Assembly (NCBI GenBank): GCA_030710605.1
Contig: CP092863.1
Span: 63,631,634-63,695,633 of the forward strand
Length of the DNA stretch: 64,000 bases
Direction: 5' to 3'
DNA from: Cordylochernes scorpioides
Lineage: Eukaryota > Arthropoda > Arachnida > Pseudoscorpiones > Chernetidae
Below are positions 51,494-62,286 of the stretch, in pieces. Positions within the stretch are counted from its first letter, which is position 1. Every line of letters starts with the position of its first letter. A program made the translations under genes and the position numbers. A model generated the notes under the pieces. It searched no databases and was not told where the DNA came from. It worked only from the letters and a program-made list of their open reading frames with translations.

Positions 51494-51643
51494 ATGGCGC
51501 AGCCGACAGGATCCTCAAATTCGACCATTGAAAGCCTCATCAGGACGATGGCGAAGCAGCAACGCTTGATGATGGACTTACTTTTTGAAAATAAAAATAA
51601 AATGGTAGATGAAGAAGAAGAAGAAGAGGAAGAAGAAGAATAA
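51494..51643 (+). pseudogene. Gag-like start and acidic region
   Basis: MAQPTGSSNSTIESLIRTMA followed by KQQRLMMDLLFENKNK resembles the opening helix of some gypsy Gag proteins. An E-rich run then reaches TAA at 51641. Beyond it further acidic repeats (SEKAEVEKK, about 51660-51780) continue across one or two frameshifts. In frame with 51845 onward, so a single ancestral reading frame into the kinase is plausible. Confidence 0.5.
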
Positions 51644-51844
51644 GAAGAAGAAGAGGAAGAAAGTGAAAAAGCCGAAGTTGAGAAAAAAATCCGTTGAAGC
51701 AGATGAAAGTGAAAAGGCTGAAGTTGAAAAAAAGTCTGTTGAAGTTGAAGAAAGTGAAAAAGCTCAAGTTGATCAAAGTCAGTTATAGAAACTGAAAGTG
51801 CAGAGCCTCTTACGAAAGAGGTAGATGTTATTGCTGATAGTGGA

Positions 51845-52384
51845 ATGGAGCCTAAAGATTCTACAGAACCTGATAATGGTGCGGAAGAAAAAGAACCTAC
51901 TAAGGAGTCTGTTACTGGGGAACAAGGGCCTACTGAGGAGTCTGGTACTGGCGAAATAGAACCTACTAAGGAGTCTGGTACTGGCGAAAAGGAACCAAAG
52001 CCTGGTACCGGCGAAGAAGCACCTCCAAAGGAGTTGAGCCTCTCCACCCCCTGGAATAACAGAATCACCATCACCGGGTGGCTGGAGGACAATTGCATCC
52101 CTTACACTATGGAGCCTCTTCGGAAACCTGATAAAGTGAATTCTAAAGACGGAGATAAAGAAGATGGTAAAATCCATATAATTGAAGAAATTATTATAAA
52201 ATATGATGAACTTCTTCCTGCATCTTATATTATTGATGGTCATGAATGTAGATGGAATGAAATCGAACGAAGCGATGTTTTTAAAAAGAAAATGGCAGGT
52301 ATTGTTAGGAAAATGATATTTGACGAGCTCTTCTGGGGTAGAAAGTTAGTCCCTGTTGGAAAAGGCACATGGCCAAAATGTTTT
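51845..52384 (+). pseudogene. Repetitive linker and kinase N-lobe start
   Basis: About ten-residue repeats of type GTGEKEPTKES (51890-52020) precede ITITGWLEDNCIPYTMEP. Then come GKIHIIEEIIIKYDELLPAS, DVFKKKMAGIVRKMIFDELF and VPVGKGTW, the last resembling a glycine-rich loop. The frame is lost in a run of seven T at 52380-52386. Start is arbitrary because the frame is probably continuous with 51494. Confidence 0.5.
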
Positions 52385-53220
52385 TTTGAGGGATGTTACT
52401 GATAATGGCGGATCTTCTGTTTATAGAATTGAACAGATTTCTGAATATAGGAATCCAAATATTGATCATAGAAAAAATTGGTCTTATATTCTTCCTGGAA
52501 CGATTAAAAAGGAAATAAATATTTTTGATGCTTTAAGGACCTTACAAGGTAGTGCTCAAGCCAATCTTTGTTATCCTAAAGATTTTTGGATTGTTCGTGA
52601 TTTGAGATCTAAACATTTTTCAAATATTATTGAAGATAGTGAAAAGAATAATTTGGATTTGCATGATATGAATTTATCTCATTTTGTCGTTTTTCATCCT
52701 TAATATGGAGGGAAATCTCTAAAGAAAGTATTGGAAAATGGAAAACTTTTGCCAGAACAATTAATGAGCATTCTTTGTCAGATTTGTATTTTGATGGGTC
52801 ATGCTGAGCAAAACATCGGGTTGGTTCACAATGATATAAGTCCCAGAAATATTCTGATACGACCGACTGCTCAAAAGGTTTTGAACTACGATATTGGAGG
52901 AGAGAATTATGAAATCCCAACCAACAACTGCATTGCCAAGTTGAAAGATTTTGAGATATCTCGACTTGTAAAGAATGATGATCCTAATCCGAATGTTTTT
53001 TACGAGAATGTTTCTCAGCTAATTTGGACCCATAATGAAATGCGAGAATTTAACTCTGCTTGTGAAATACATACTGAATTCATTGAGGAGACATCCACGC
53101 AGGATATAACCATCACCAAGTGGCCGGAGGACAATTTCATCATAGACCACCAGGAGTCCCATCACAGGAGTGATGAGAGGTCATGGAGGGGGAGTCTGTC
53201 GCATACCTCGAGATATTTGT
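52385..53220 (+). pseudogene. Haspin-like kinase domain
   Basis: One frame with a single stop (TAA at 52701-52703). Features in order: TIKKEINIFDALRTL (helix C with E), HFVVFHP then stop then YGGKSLKKVLE (hinge region), HAEQNIGLVHNDISPRNILI (catalytic loop, HND for HRD, D at 52833), the insert LNYDIGGENYEIPTN, and KLKDFEISRLVKND (DFE for DFG). The insert between catalytic loop and DFG position and the AE..FEHRDLHWGN-like spacing are as in haspin and some large DNA virus kinases. Intronless. Probably inactive here. Confidence 0.65.
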
Positions 53221-53402
53221 ATAGTATTGTTTTGTTTTATATATTTTTCATTTTGTTTCTTATGAAAGGTTGATATATTTGCATGTCCGCGAGAAGCGCG
53301 ATGTATATATATAGGTAGGAAAAATAATAAAGTTAGAGTTTATTTTGCTTAGAAATCTTCTCATATCTCGTAAAACTCGTTATTTTAAAATAGAACTTCA
53401 CA
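53197..53402 (+). repeat. 3' LTR of kinase element
   Basis: 206 bp, one base shorter than the 5' LTR (TTTTTCATT against TTTTTACATT). The polypurine tract GGAGGGGGAG lies at 53185-53194. Confidence 0.88.
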
Positions 53403-53409
53403 ATATATA

Positions 53410-53680
53410 TTAAACATTTCTATTTTTGAGATGTATATTTTCTAGAACAAACTACTCTGTAAAACGACCGCAAGATGTCGCCGCTTCATACATATTGTTG
53501 TTTTCTTTTGGCAGATACTTATTGTAAATATGTAAATAGGTAATTAAATCTTTTTTTCTTCTTCACGCCTGAAATAAGGTATTTCTTTATCGATATATTC
53601 AATATAAAATTATATTATATCATGATTATTTAATTAATATAAATCTACTACTTATGTATTTAATATAAAAATTGCTGGAA
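53410..53680 (+). repeat. R2 repeat copy, diverged
   Basis: CTAGAACAAACTACTCTG, ACGACCGCAAGATGTCGCCG and CGCCTGAAATAAGGTATTTC align to R2. Confidence 0.5.
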
Positions 53681-53749
53681 AAAGGTTCACGACTCCATAA
53701 TACATTGACATAATACTCTCTTGTATTAAAACAAATCAATAACATTTAT

Positions 53750-54240
53750 GAAAATTCGAAGCCATTATAGACGCGTAAGATTATTTTTAAAAATTAAACA
53801 ATTTCTACTGCCCTTACTGCAATCTTTATTTCGACTTAAACGCTATGTCTCCCTAGAGACACTTGCACTTTAAAGATAAACAAAAATTTTGAAAGAAAAA
53901 AAAAAGAAAGATATTTTAAATATGTACAGAATTAGTATGCTAGTTACTGCAATGGAAAAAGTAATGGGAGTAAGGACAGTAGATATTTTTATTTTTCCTT
54001 TTATTTTTCCCTTTATCATTACTCTTCACAATTCATCCTTTCATACCTCATCTCTAAGGTTAGAAATAATCATTATGTCTCCTTAAAATGAATTTGGATT
54101 TTTCGTTGAAAAGAAATACATGCGGTATAATTTTAAAATGTCGTTTTTACAGTAGATATTGTCCTTATTTATTAAAAAGAATCAAACGCGTCTATAATAG
54201 TTTCGAATTTTTTCATAACAGATGGTTTGCTAATGCATAA
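53750..54240. repeat. Composite of four repeat fragments
   Basis: In order: structured-element flank (ATTCGAAGCCATTATAGACG) with CTACTGCCCTTACTGCAAT; the GACACTTGCAC repeat (53820-53945); a structured element with a large internal deletion (CTGCAATGG...AGGACAGTAG, 53946-53981); one arm of the tRNA-like foldback (53990-54160); and again the flank (GCGTCTATAATAGTTTCG). Confidence 0.5.
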
Positions 54241-55440
54241 CAATAATATTTATCTGAAATATGTATATATTTACATATTGTCGAGTTGAAAAATAGTCGT
54301 GAGGAGAGGTAAGTGCAAACTAATTCATTCTTTGTAACTGTGTACTTCTAAAATTGTAGCTATGCACATTTATTCATGATGAAATTGTGAAAAACGTTTT
54401 AAAATTACAAAATATTTTCTTAAAATGAGTATCTTTTTATTTTAAAACGCAAGCTTTCAAGTGATAATCGCTCTTCAACGGGCTTAAAATATCGACTATA
54501 TCTTACAATAAATATTTACAAATACAAAGGCGCAGCGTGAATATTTACAACTGAAATTTTATTGCTAACTTTATGCACATTTATATAGCTCTGTTTCAAG
54601 TCAAACCAAACCGGGTAATGAAAAGAAAGAAAAAAAAAGAATCTAGCTGGGTATCCTGAGCTCACTATTGGGAACGATATAGCGAGGAAGGATGTTTCCA
54701 GTTGGATTAATAAAAAAAAAATTCTGGCGAGCAAGAATCTCTTGAGGGGAATATATGGGATTGGGGAATGAAGAAAGGGAAGGTAGCTGCAAGGGTTGTT
54801 CTGTTGCCAATGATTGTTTCACCCGACTTGAATGGTAATAAAAAAAAAAGAAAAAATGATGATTGGTAATGATGAGCCGGGTGATGAGAAAAATAATCTA
54901 GCCGGGTATCCTGAACTCACTATTGGGAATGATATAGCGAGGAAAGATTTCTCAGTTGGATAAATAAATGAAAAAAAAAATTAAATGTTTGGCGAACAGG
55001 AAGCCCTTGTGGCAATGCATGAGAAGGTATGGGCAGGGGAGGTTAGGAGACGTCAACGATAAAATTAGAAAAACGAAATAGTTAAAATATATAAATTCAA
55101 AAATATCTTAACCTATTAGAAAATATTATTGACGTTGTCAATATATTAAAAGTTTTAAAATGATGAGAAAGATGGTTGAAGTTATAATATGTGTGTAATG
55201 AGCCTAGAGATGATGAAGATTACAATTTGAAGAAAAAAAATAAATAATTAGTTGTTGATGGCTGACGGCATTGCTAATGATGGTTAAATGAAACACAAAA
55301 TAATAATAAAGAGAGATTAATATAATTGATTAATGAAATAGTAATGGGTCAGGTAAAATAATGACTTGATTAAATAATAATAATAATATTGCTATTGCTA
55401 TAAAAATAGGGTATCGATTTAGTAGTAAATTTAGTACGGA
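54241..55440. other. Penelope-like end and a direct repeat
   Basis: 54445-54490 on the minus strand reads CCGTTGAAGAGCG, ACTTGAAAGCTTGCG, a decayed Penelope-like terminus. GGGTATCCTGAGCTCACTAT (54647) recurs at 54904 with about 75 bp of similarity (TATAGCGAGGAAGGAT). No frame is supported. Confidence 0.35.
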
Positions 55441-56270
55441 AAAAATAAACTGAGATAGTGTTACATGAAGAGCGTTCTGTAGAGAAAATTCTCCTACCAG
55501 ATGGATGTCTTGGATGGGTCTTGTGGAGTCGCTTGCGATGAGGCTTGGTGATCACTTTTTGCGGTGGTTGCCATGGGACATCGTCGATGCTGGTAAGCGG
55601 GGCGTAGCGAGGCTTTCTGGATGGATCATGTCTGCTTGTTCGAGCCGATGGAAGAAGGTTCTCGTGGCGCACGAGATGTCGATTGGGGCGATGATGACCT
55701 TCTCGGTGCGAGGTACAGCTAGTCCTCGCATGGCGTCTTTGAGATGGTCTACTGGATCGTCAAGGTGGAGGGAAAGTAGAAGGAGCATCCACACGAATGC
55801 GCCGTTGATCACCGGTGCCTCTGTCATCCTCTGCATGCCGATGTCCTCAGTTATCCTGTCGACTTTCTGTAATATTGTTGCAATGTGCCGATGTATGGAT
55901 GAACTGGCAGTCGTGTACGTGAGGCGAGTGTTGATGATCTTCCCACACGCGGACAACAAAAAGCAGAGGCAGGGCTAGATGTTAGCACAAAGAGGGATCG
56001 GGGACAGCCCACGGGACAGAGGTAGAGGCCATGACACCAACTTTGATGTTTATCACCGAGACATGGAGGGAGAGTGTGTGTGAGAGAGAAAGGCTGAAGC
56101 GGACTGCTGAGAAACACCCCCTAGAACATCTGCCGACCCCCTGCCAAAACTTGTCCTGTTTTTGGGGGGTCTCTATAAGAATGTCCCTCGGGACCCCACA
56201 TGGGCTGGGCGTTGCCTTTTTCCACCCCTCTGTTTCTGCTGCCACCAGCTGACCGCTCTCTTTTTGGATC
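55441..56270 (-). other. GC-rich block with a 135-codon open frame
   Basis: The minus-strand frame 55552-55959 (SIHRHIATILQKVDRITEDI, then INGAFVWMLLLLSLHLDDPV) is unrelated to any domain I recognise; another frame (ENLLPSARTSRHDPSRKPRY, 55370-55672) overlaps it. The block is far richer in GC than its surroundings and directly precedes Gypsy-2. It may be a retroelement remnant with an envelope-like or structural gene, or an exon. Function not assigned. Confidence 0.25.
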
Positions 56271-56417
56271 TTTATTTTGACGTCACCAATTTTAGTTTAT
56301 ATACAAAAAGGGTGTACAGTTTATATTAATAAAGATATATCATATATACAAAATATGGGGGTGGTAGCAAATAGAAAGTGTCATTATTATACAGTTTTAA
56401 AATATACGATATATATA

Positions 56418-56528
56418 TGTCATAATGTATGTTCTTCCAGGAATAATAAAGTAAACCTACAGTCAACCAGAGAGAGACGTAGATAAAAGGTAGCTAAAGT
56501 ACAGCCATTTTGGGCCACTGGCCACATT

Positions 56529-56559
<31 letters not shown>

Positions 56560-56741
56560 CTTTTCTTGGAACCTCAGGACTATTTTTGGACAGTCAGGGG
56601 GTGGTGTGCGACACAAACGGTCGTTCAGCGGTGATATAACCTCGCGCTCTCTTTCTCTCTCTCGCTGGTTGCCTGGAATTTCTCTTCCAAGCTTGTGGTT
56701 TCCTTATTTCTCTCTCCCCACATTATTATCATATTGCCACA
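56418..56741 (+). repeat. 5' LTR of Gypsy-2
   Basis: TGTCATAATG...GCCACA with a pure G run at about 56530-56559. CAGGAATAATAAAGTAAAC near the start could hold a polyadenylation or TATA-like signal. Confidence 0.9.
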
Positions 56742-56797
56742 CTGAAAGTCGACAGGATAAGACCTGACCGGGAAACAAATCCCTCATATATCAGAGT

Positions 56798-57657
56798 ATG
56801 AAGAAAACAAGAAGCAATACCACGATGATCGAACAAACCCACAACCAAGTTCCACAAGAACCAACGACCGACTCTACTGTAGCCGCTTCCCTTCGAACTC
56901 TCACCCTCTGTCTCGACCAACTTTTAAACCGTGAGCCTGAAGAAGCAATCACCTACGACGGAGATGAACCTGCCGCACACTTCTTCTCACAACTTGAGTC
57001 TTAGCCGAACTTCCACAACTTAGAGCCAGCACGCCAAGCTCGAAAGGCTCTATCATCACTCAGAGGCGAACCTCGCAAAATTGCACAAGACTTAGCTGTA
57101 CTCAATAAGACTTATGAAGAGGTCAAGGAGTCACTCTGCGCCGTCTATCCCCGACGCCCTAGCTTCACTCTTCAAGAGTTCTATGAGCTTAAATGCACAT
57201 CGATGGCCGAGATCGATACCTACTACAAGAACAAGGTCCGAATATGATTGGCGATCAATCTCCCTAAGAGTGCCATCGTGCTAGCACTACCCAACGGTGT
57301 GCCACGTAACTATGGCAACCTTTTAAAGATGCACAACCCTCGGAACCAGGAGAATGGTTGTACTTAGCCCAACAGCTGACCTACGAAGGGGATAACACCA
57401 GCACTAAAGCTACCCAACAACGATCACCGCGCCAGAGCAGAGCACCTTCTACCACCGTGGACAAGACCCCACCATATCCTTGCCGTTACTGTGGCGGACA
57501 ACACTGGCACGCACAGTGTCAGCAGCGAGGGCCCTACCAGCGGACATTTCGGACCTTTACACCTGCGGTCCACAACGTCGAGCAACCCCAAAGATCGACT
57601 CACCCTGCAGGTGTCTACGAGACCGCAGCAACGACGAGCTCGGGAGAAACCAAGTAA
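56798..57657 (+). pseudogene. gag: Gypsy-2 gag, interrupted
   Basis: MKKTRSNTTMIEQTHNQVPQ opens a frame to TAG at 57002, then continues as PNFHNLEPARQARKALSSLR and ESLCAVYPRRPSFTLQEFYE to a TGA near 57245 and a frame change before 57358. A single zinc knuckle CRYCGGQHWHAQC (CX2CX3HX4C) ends the Gag region. Confidence 0.7.
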
Positions 57658-57659
57658 TG

Positions 57660-58057
57660 CCAACTTCGGCAGCAGAACTCCTCCGAAGCTCAATGAACCT
57701 ACCTACACCCTAAACCAGCATACGCCTGTAAGTGCAATTATTTTAACCCCTATCATTCATTCTTTAAAGATGTCATTCCTAGTTGACTCTGGAGCCAATG
57801 TTTCCATAATTAGTTTAAATCAATTTGAATATATTAAAAATTTTAATAGTTTCATTTGTTCCACCCCTATTAACAATGATGTTATTATCCGTATTATATC
57901 TAGTCATGCCAAACCAATCGGATTAGTTACCTTACCAATACAATTTAATAATTTTAATTTTAATGAAACATTTTATATTTTAAATTCACCCCTTGAACTT
58001 TGGTATTTTATCTATTCATGTTATGCAATTCTTAAGTTTAACAATAGATTTTCATAA
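57660..58057 (+). pseudogene. Gypsy-2 protease region
   Basis: MSFLVDSGANVSIISLNQFE contains the aspartic protease motif DSGA. The open frame (57491-58057) begins upstream in a non-Gag frame and ends shortly before the RT frame. Confidence 0.65.
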
Positions 58058-58098
58058 TCAATTAATAACTTCAAAATAGTGTTCCAGTACCTAAACAT

Positions 58099-59358
58099 TT
58101 GTACCATTTTGTATGTGACCTTCCCACGCGAATAATAACTTCTAACCCTAAACGACCCATAATTCACTCGGTTAACTTAGGCGTTGACGATTTTCAACCT
58201 CCACGTGAGCCTTGCTTACAAACAACCCTTAGTAATATTTATCAACCTTCCCCTGAATGCCCCTCTCACCCTTACAACCTTAATAACCTTCCTACCAGCC
58301 CATGCCCCTCTAGAGAATTAATAATTAAAGAATTTATCGAACAACGCCCAGAACTGCCTAGCCCTTATCAGCAATTATTGTATTCTTTTAAAGATATTTT
58401 CCCTATCAATAAATTCAATGTATTACCACTCAACATAACCCCTGTAAAGCTCAAAATTATTTCCGATAAGCTTATTTCCCTCCGACCATACCGAACTCCC
58501 TATGCCTACCAGAAGGAAATTCAGGACCAGGTATCTCAACTTCTAAAACATGACATAATCACCCCCTCCTCTAGCCCATATTCCTCCCCTGTGACACTCG
58601 TTCGCAAACGCGATAACACCATGCGTCTCTGCATTGACTTCCGTCGCGTGAACGAACTAGTACCCTCGGATTTGCATCCTTTGCCATTGATAGAAACGGT
58701 ACTGGATAACCTGTCGAAAGCCAGAGTATTTAGCACCGTTTACATAAGCAATGCATACTATCAAATCCCCATCGCGGAGGAGAGTCAACCACTACTCTCT
58801 TTCGTGACTCAACAAGGGCAATATAATTTCAAACGCTTACCCTTTGGATTCAAATCAGCACCCCAAATTTTCGAACGTGTGATTACCCAGTTGATCCACA
58901 AACACCACCTCTCTTTCATAGCCCATTATTATGACGACTTCGTTATTTTTTCTGACTCCTCAGAACAACACCTTACGCACCTTCGACTTTTCTTTAAATT
59001 CTGTTTAGAGGAATATCTCCAGCTTAACCTTAAAAAATGTATTTTTTATCAAAATGAAATAGATTTTCTCGGCTACCACATCACCGCAGGGACTTACACA
59101 TCTAATATTAAAAATACCGAAATCATCAACGCTATTAGAACCCCTATCAACATTAAAACTACAATCATTTTAGGGGCCGTCAACGTATATCATAAATTCA
59201 TCCCAGAATATGCTAGACTTCGCCACCCCTTAAATCAATTACTAAAAAAGAACGCCAAATGGCTTTGGAGCCCGAATTGTCAACAAGCCTTTGATAAATT
59301 GAAGCAACACCTCGCAAAACAACCTGTGTTACATCTATTTCAAGAAGGGCTCCCATGA
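58099..59358 (+). pseudogene. pol: Gypsy-2 reverse transcriptase
   Basis: About 420 codons. Primer-grip side motifs RLCIDFRRVNELVP, LPFGFKSAPQIFER and YYDDFVIF are clear. In motif A the catalytic Asp is replaced by Tyr (TVYISNAYYQIP, codon TAC at 58741-58743), so RT cannot be active. Ends at TGA (59356-59358) where a Trp would be expected before QVYCDAS. Confidence 0.85.
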
Positions 59359-60231
59359 CAGGTCTATTGCGACGCTTCCACGCAGGGCATCGCAGGTGTA
59401 CTCAAACAAGTACATCCTGACGGTAACATCTACCCTGTACAATATTACAGTCGCGCGTTGCGTTCCTATGAGCGTAATTACACTATATCTGAACTGGAGT
59501 GCTTAGCCATTGTAGAGTGCGTTGACAAATTCTGAGTGTACCTCCTAGGTACAAGGTTTGTCATCTACTCGGATCATCACGCCTTACAATGGCTAAAGAC
59601 CATAAAAGACCCCACCGGACGCCTCTTTCGTTGGAGCCTTCGACTCTCAGCTTACGACTATGAGGTCAAATACCTCAAGGGCTCGCGTCAGTACGAAGCG
59701 GACCTACTCTCCCGTAACCCTTTCCGCGGATTTCTATCCACAGGTCAAATAGAAGATCATCAGGGCGAATTACGGAGGGACACAAGGTATATCCTCAATG
59801 ACAAGGACCTTATGACCATCACACGACGGGGTGTCACTAGAATAATTGTTCCACCATCACTCCGTAGCACCCTACTACAACGAGCCCATCGCGATTTCAA
59901 TCACCCCGGCATTTCGCAGATGACCAGACTGATCGCAGCCCAATACTATTGGGACGGCATGACAAATGACATCAGGACACATGTAAGAACCTGTTCAGTA
60001 TGCCAATTAGTCAAACCACCAAAAGGACCTATCTACGGAGAATTGGGACAACTCCCCCCAGCGGTCCTGCCGTACGAACTAGTGTCACTAGATACTATTT
60101 CTGGATTCGCGAAATATGGAAATTCTCAGACCTTCTTACATGTCGTAGTGGACCATGCCACACGGTACGCGTGGGCATTTCCATCGCGGTCCACCAGCAT
60201 TCTCACCTATACCCAAGTGATTAAAAGGTGA
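59359..60231 (+). pseudogene. Gypsy-2 RNase H and integrase N-terminal part
   Basis: VYCDASTQGIAGVL and YERNYTISELECLAIV are RNase H motifs; a TGA at 59533-59535 sits where Trp is expected. After it: YSDHHALQWLK, then integrase HRDFNHPGI, CSVCQL finger and first D in SLDTISGF. The frame is lost at AAAAGGTGATGC (60222-60233). Confidence 0.82.
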
Positions 60232-61061
60232 TGCAGTTTGGTTCTCCTAAACGACTTTTGACGGATAGAGCTCCTGCCTTCACCTCTCCGAAATTTCGTA
60301 GATTTTTGATTAGACATAACATTGGCCAACTTCTCACGACAAGCAACAACCCTCAGGCCAACGAATTAAGTGAACGACTAAACGCCACGATTACTGGCAA
60401 ACTTAAACTGTTGCGCCTCCAACAACCTAAGACGGCCTGGACCAAACTACTACCTCAGGTTCTTCAGGCTTATAACCATACCCCAGATTCTGTGACCGGG
60501 TTTCCACCGTCATACCTTTTGTTAGGTAGTTTCCCGCTACAACTATCCGAGCATGTACAAAACTACCCGAAAATCGACGACGCCAGAGAATTGGCCTATC
60601 AAAGGACACACGAACGACACTTACGCGACAAAGCGAGATTCGACCAAACACATAGAGCTTCCGATTTTGAAGTAGGCGATCTCGTTTTGGCAAAAACATA
60701 CCACCATCCAGACACCGGTAAACTGGCACCTTTCTTCTCAGGACCTTATGAAATACTGGAGATAATTTCCCCTCAAATCGTATGGATCAACCGCTCCAAC
60801 CGACCTCTAAGTCGTGAGACAGATACAATTCATGTCAACAAATTAAAACACTATACGGAAAACGAACAATTTATTTCACCGCCCGTAAATGATCGAGACC
60901 AACCCAAAAATACCTTTAATTTCCCATATAAACACTTCAATCACACTCTAATCCATACAAAAAAGGCTATTAACTCACGAAAGCAACATGACTACACTTA
61001 CAATCAAGATGATCAAAGATATTTGAACCGCTTATCCCCTGAAATCTTTACCAATTACTAA
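60228..61061 (+). pseudogene. Gypsy-2 integrase C-terminal part
   Basis: QFGSPKRLLTDRAPAF carries the second catalytic D and NPQANELSERLNATI the E. A chromodomain-less C-terminal barrel (FEVGDLVLAKTYHHPDTGKL, FSGPYEILEI) follows. Ends at TAA 61059-61061. It is a separate frame only because of the upstream frameshift. Confidence 0.85.
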
Positions 61062-61821
61062 CCTGACAAGGAGACTTTACGAACCCAGTAGTATCTAAAT
61101 AATTAAGGTAGAAAGGCCCAGGGCAAGTTTCCCCTCGCTCTGTCCGCCTATATTCTACCTTTGCATCTCGAACTATTTTATCTTCGCAAATTAAATATAA
61201 GTCCATTCGACTTCCTCACCTACACACGGGACTTTTCCCCTCGGACTCGCTACACAAGTAACTGCATAGATAAGGTAGAATGGCCCAGGGCAAGTTTCCC
61301 CTCACTCTGTTCGCCAAGGTTCTAACATTGTATGTAGTTTTATATTTACCTCAGTCCTGAGCTCACACAATTGCCAACCTCAACCTCATTTCTCGTACTC
61401 TACACCTATAGCATAGAAAGCCCATGCCAAGTTTCCCCTTGCCATGTCCGCCTGAAAAATATCTTAAAGTGTAGAGTTCCCCAGTCTTAATGACCTTCAG
61501 AATTTCATCATGTGTATGTGACTCCCCTTCTCGTTGTTCACACCCCTCCATAACAGTTCCCTTATAATACATTAGATGTTATTGTATATAGCCTTTTATA
61601 ACTTTGATATTATAAAAATTCCCTTAAATATCAAACTCTCCAGTGTTGTAAAATTGCTTATAAATAATATTTACTTGTGTACTATACAATATTTTATTTA
61701 CATAAAACTATGTCACCATAACCTTAATTAATTTTAACTGTAAAATTATTTTCTCTATTCCTGGCTTCACCAGCTTTAAGTATACTCAAACCATGTTCAG
61801 CCTTCTTCAATGGGGGCCATA
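61062..61821 (+). other. Gypsy-2 3' untranslated region with triplicated motif
   Basis: A motif of about 50 bp, GCCCAGGGCAAGTTTCCCCT then CGCTCTGTCCGCC, occurs at about 61108, 61272 and 61413 with decreasing similarity. No env frame. The polypurine-like TGGGGGCCATA precedes the 3' LTR. Confidence 0.5.
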
Positions 61822-62126
61822 TGTCATAATGTATGTTCTTCCAGGAATAATAAAGTAAACCTACAGTCAACCAGAGAGAGACGTATATAAAAGGTAGCTA
61901 AAGTACGGCCATTTTGGGCCACTGGCCACATTCCGGGGGGGGGGGGGGCTTTTCTTGGAACCTCAGGACTATTTTTGGACAGTCAGGGGGTGGTGTGCGA
62001 CACAAACGGTCGTTCAGCGGTGATATAACCTCGCGCTCTCTCTCTCTCGCTGGTTGCCTGGAATTTCTCTTTCAAGCTTGTGGTTTCCTTATTTCTCTCT
62101 CCCCACATTATTATCATATTGCCACA
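61822..62126 (+). repeat. 3' LTR of Gypsy-2
   Basis: 305 bp, matching 56418-56741 except for a shorter G run (about 12) and a few bases in the CT-rich part. Confidence 0.9.
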
Positions 62127-62243
62127 TATATATATTAGATAATAAAAGGCATATATTGAATTTAATAAAATATTTATTTTGCCAATATTTCGGCTGGCTG
62201 AACGCCAACCTTTTTTGAGGCATTACATTTTTGTATACACAAA

Positions 62244-62286
<43 letters not shown>

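Larger units (their letters stand above)
51285..53402 (+). mobile_element. LTR element carrying a haspin-like kinase
   Basis: 2118 bp flanked by ATATA (51280-51284, 53403-53407). LTRs of 207 and 206 bp (51285-51491, 53197-53402) differ at about five positions. A primer site TGGCGCAGCCGAC follows the first LTR and a GGAGGGGGAG tract precedes the second. Between them lie a short Gag-like start, an acidic repetitive region and a protein kinase domain; no protease, RT or integrase is seen. It must have been moved by another element's enzymes. Several stops and frameshifts are present. Confidence 0.85.
56418..62126 (+). mobile_element. Ty3/gypsy LTR retrotransposon (Gypsy-2), decayed
   Basis: About 5.7 kb. 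LTRs 56418-56741 (324 bp) and 61822-62126 (305 bp) are almost identical apart from the length of a G run. Flanks are (TA)n, so the target duplication cannot be delimited. Gag, protease, RT, RNase H and integrase are recognisable but broken by several stops and at least one frameshift, and a catalytic Asp of RT is lost. Confidence 0.9.

Noticed and set aside
51487..52098. 203-codon minus-strand frame rich in Ser and Pro
   Set aside because: It is the shadow of the acidic repeats on the opposite strand of the kinase element.
59356..59535. TGA read as Trp (altered genetic code)
   Set aside because: TGG is used for Trp elsewhere in the same frame, and intact elements in the window use TGA-free frames; these are ordinary mutations in a dead element.
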